Origin: Arcobacter sp. CECT 8983
GTDB lineage: Bacteria > Campylobacterota > Campylobacteria > Campylobacterales > Arcobacteraceae
Reading direction: 5' to 3'
DNA: 64,000 nucleotides
Assembly (NCBI RefSeq): GCF_004118855.1
Contig: NZ_PDKF01000002.1
Coordinates: 62,001 to 126,000, forward strand
The notes beneath the pieces are model-generated. The model did no database searches, was not told the DNA's origin, and was given only the letters and a program-made list of their open reading frames with translations. Below, in pieces: positions 62,720-64,000 of the stretch; positions within the stretch are counted from its first letter, which is position 1; every line of letters begins with the position of its first letter. A program made the translations under genes and the position numbers.

Positions 62720-63434
62720 TTTAGAAGGTGTGCATAAATATTATGGGGAAAAACATATTCTAAAAGGGATTGATTTAGAAGTTAAAGCAGGAGAGGTTCT
62801 TTCTATAATAGGAAGATCAGGCTCAGGAAAGAGTACACTTCTTAGATGTATCAATGGTTTAGAAGAACACCAAGAAGGAAATATTGTCGTTGGTAATCTA
62901 GAAGTTACAACTGATGATTTACAACTTCAAAAAATAAGTAAAGTGTGCGGTATGATATTTCAAAGTTTTAATTTATATCCACATAAAACAACTGGAGAAA
63001 ATGTAATGTTATCTCCTTTGTTAATTCTTGGTATGAATAAAAAAGAGGCAAAAGAATTAGCTATGAAATGCCTAAAAAAAGTTGGTATGGAGCAATTCTT
63101 TGACCAGTATCCAGAAAGTTTATCAGGTGGACAAAAACAAAGGGTTGCAATAGCAAGGTCTTTAGCTATGTCTCCAAAAGTATTATTATGTGACGAGATA
63201 ACATCAGCTCTTGATCCAGAATTAGTTGGTGAAGTTTTAAAGGTACTTGAAGAACTTGCAAGTGAAGGAATAACATTAATTTTAGTTACACATGAAATGA
63301 ACTTTGCAAGGGATATAGGAGATAGAGTTATCTTTATGCATGATGGCTTAATTTGGGAAACTGGGAAAAGTGAAGAGGTCTTTGCAAATCCACAAACAAA
63401 AGAGTTACAAGGTTTTCTTTCATCTGTACTATAA
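62706..63434 (+). CDS. Polar-amino-acid ABC transporter ATP-binding protein (GlnQ/HisP type)
   Basis: A 242-residue ATPase with Walker A IIGRSGSGKSTLLRCINGLEEHQEG, Q loop GMIFQSFNLYPHKT, signature ESLSGGQKQRVAIARSLAM, Walker B VLLCDEITSALDPELVGEVL and switch VTHEMNFARDIGDRVIFM. Matches GlnQ/HisP ATPases. Last gene of the operon, closed by a terminator. Confidence 0.95.
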   Translation: MSLVSLEGVHKYYGEKHILKGIDLEVKAGEVLSIIGRSGSGKSTLLRCINGLEEHQEGNIVVGNLEVTTDDLQLQKISKVCGMIFQSFNLYPHKTTGENVMLSPLLILGMNKKEAKELAMKCLKKVGMEQFFDQYPESLSGGQKQRVAIARSLAMSPKVLLCDEITSALDPELVGEVLKVLEELASEGITLILVTHEMNFARDIGDRVIFMHDGLIWETGKSEEVFANPQTKELQGFLSSVL

Positions 63435-63458
63435 AATAGTCAATTCTGACTGTTTTAT
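63431..63458. terminator. Terminator between convergent genes
   Basis: AAAATAGTCA (63433-63442) and TGACTGTTTT (63447-63456) pair over an ATTC loop with one G-U pair, extended by AT/AT. The stem starts within the ATPase stop region. A/T runs on both ends suit termination from both directions. Confidence 0.7.
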
Positions 63459-63477
63459 AGGGAAGTAAACCTAATTT

Positions 63478-64000
63478 TTACTTTGCTTTATTATGTAATC
63501 TTTGAAAACTTAAAAGAGTAATTAAAAGTAAAAGTAGAAAAATGCAGAAATATGTAACTCCATCATATTTATAATATTCCCATAAGATTGAGGGTAAAAA
63601 AGTTCCTAAACATCCACCTAGATAGAAAAAGGTTTGATGAACAATGGCTATTTTTTCTTTTTCATTTGGAATTAGTTCAAAAATATAACTAGGGCTTGCA
63701 GATTGTGCACTAAACATACCCATAGTAACAAAAGCAATTCCTATAATAACACTAGTAACTGAATTTGTTAATGTAAAAAGTATTCCTAAAATTAAAAGAA
63801 AAATTCCTACATATATAATCTTTAAGTGACCAAAAATACCTGAAATCCTTCCTGCTAAGGGGCTTACAAATATACCTAATATTAATACTAAAAATATATT
63901 TCCTACTTGATGGCTATTTAGATTAAAGGGTTCTTGAGCTAAATGATATGTTACAAAAGTAGAAATAGCCATAAAAGAAAAGAATACTACAGTTGGAACT
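63478..64000 (-). CDS. MFS transporter, C-terminal part (5' end outside window)
   Basis: The minus-strand frame is open from the window end to a stop at 63478, giving about 174 residues with six membrane helices, i.e. roughly the second half of a twelve-helix major facilitator. The segment AGRISGIFGHLKIIYVGIFLLILGILFTL carries an MFS-type loop after helix 8 and FELIPNEKEKIAIVHQTFFYLGGCLGTFLPSILWEY resembles helices 10-11 of YnfM-like drug exporters. The internal ATG at 63972 is probably not the start, because the frame continues upstream. Convergent with the ABC operon. Confidence 0.75.
   Translation of the reverse strand, partial: VPTVVFFSFMAISTFVTYHLAQEPFNLNSHQVGNIFLVLILGIFVSPLAGRISGIFGHLKIIYVGIFLLILGILFTLTNSVTSVIIGIAFVTMGMFSAQSASPSYIFELIPNEKEKIAIVHQTFFYLGGCLGTFLPSILWEYYKYDGVTYFCIFLLLLLITLLSFQRLHNKAK

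Noticed and set aside
43690-63434. Ureide island as a mobile element
   Set aside because: No integrase, transposase, tRNA target or terminal repeats are seen, and base and codon use look like the neighbours by eye; transfer cannot be supported from this window.

Overview
The window is a low-GC (by eye about 27-28 % G+C), gene-dense stretch of a Campylobacterota chromosome, most likely a member of the Arcobacteraceae (Arcobacter sensu lato). This rests on the gene order ruvC-dnaA-dnaN-gyrB with clusters of TTCAC-type DnaA boxes on both sides of dnaA, the Helicobacter-style fused urease gamma-beta subunit, the FdhT/FdhU-like selenium pair, and strong A/T codon bias. The species cannot be named from the sequence alone. 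No tRNA, rRNA, insertion sequence, integrase or CRISPR array is visible. One small RNA gene, the SRP RNA (ffs), is encoded on the minus strand at about 35.5-35.6 kb.

Layout. 1-6.3 kb: the end of a glutaminase gene, then a tightly overlapped plus-strand operon with a MacB/LolD-type ABC pair, a heme-copper-oxidase-like membrane protein, a polytopic membrane protein, a YceI-family protein, a small exported protein and a metallophosphoesterase. 6.3-8.3 kb: lipid A phosphoethanolamine transferase with diacylglycerol kinase. 8.3-13.7 kb: a DMT exporter, then an OmpR/histidine kinase/HD-GYP/cytochrome b561 operon. 13.7-15.3 kb: yedE(fdhT)-yedF(fdhU). 15.4-19.9 kb: a UPF0126 channel-like protein, a CheY-CheC-diguanylate cyclase operon, purN, a DMT exporter and ruvC. 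19.9-25 kb: the replication origin, apparently bipartite, with dnaA, dnaN and gyrB. 25-43.7 kb: housekeeping and accessory genes, including queF, a chemoreceptor, several exporters and an RND efflux operon (outer membrane channel, adaptor, pump, TetR) divergent from a MarR gene across an 18-bp perfect palindrome.

43.7-63.4 kb is the most coherent block: a ureide (allantoin) catabolic island. PuuE-type allantoinase, allantoicase and ureidoglycolate lyase turn allantoin into glyoxylate plus two urea. Urease (UreA fused gamma-beta, UreC, accessories UreE, UreF, UreG) turns urea into ammonia and CO2, and malate synthase G condenses glyoxylate with acetyl-CoA to malate. Import is offered by an NCS1 permease, a branched-chain-type ABC system co-transcribed with an allantoin/hydantoin-racemase-like gene, and a polar-amino-acid-type ABC system. 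A FadR-type GntR regulator sits inside the island. Tandem TTGT-N2-ACAA palindromes at an exact 13-bp period lie at the promoters of the puuE operon and both ABC operons, with one weaker copy at the regulator's own promoter, so a local regulon can be read directly from the sequence. No ureD/ureH gene is seen in the window.

The last bases (63478-64000, minus strand) hold the C-terminal part of an MFS transporter that runs off the window.
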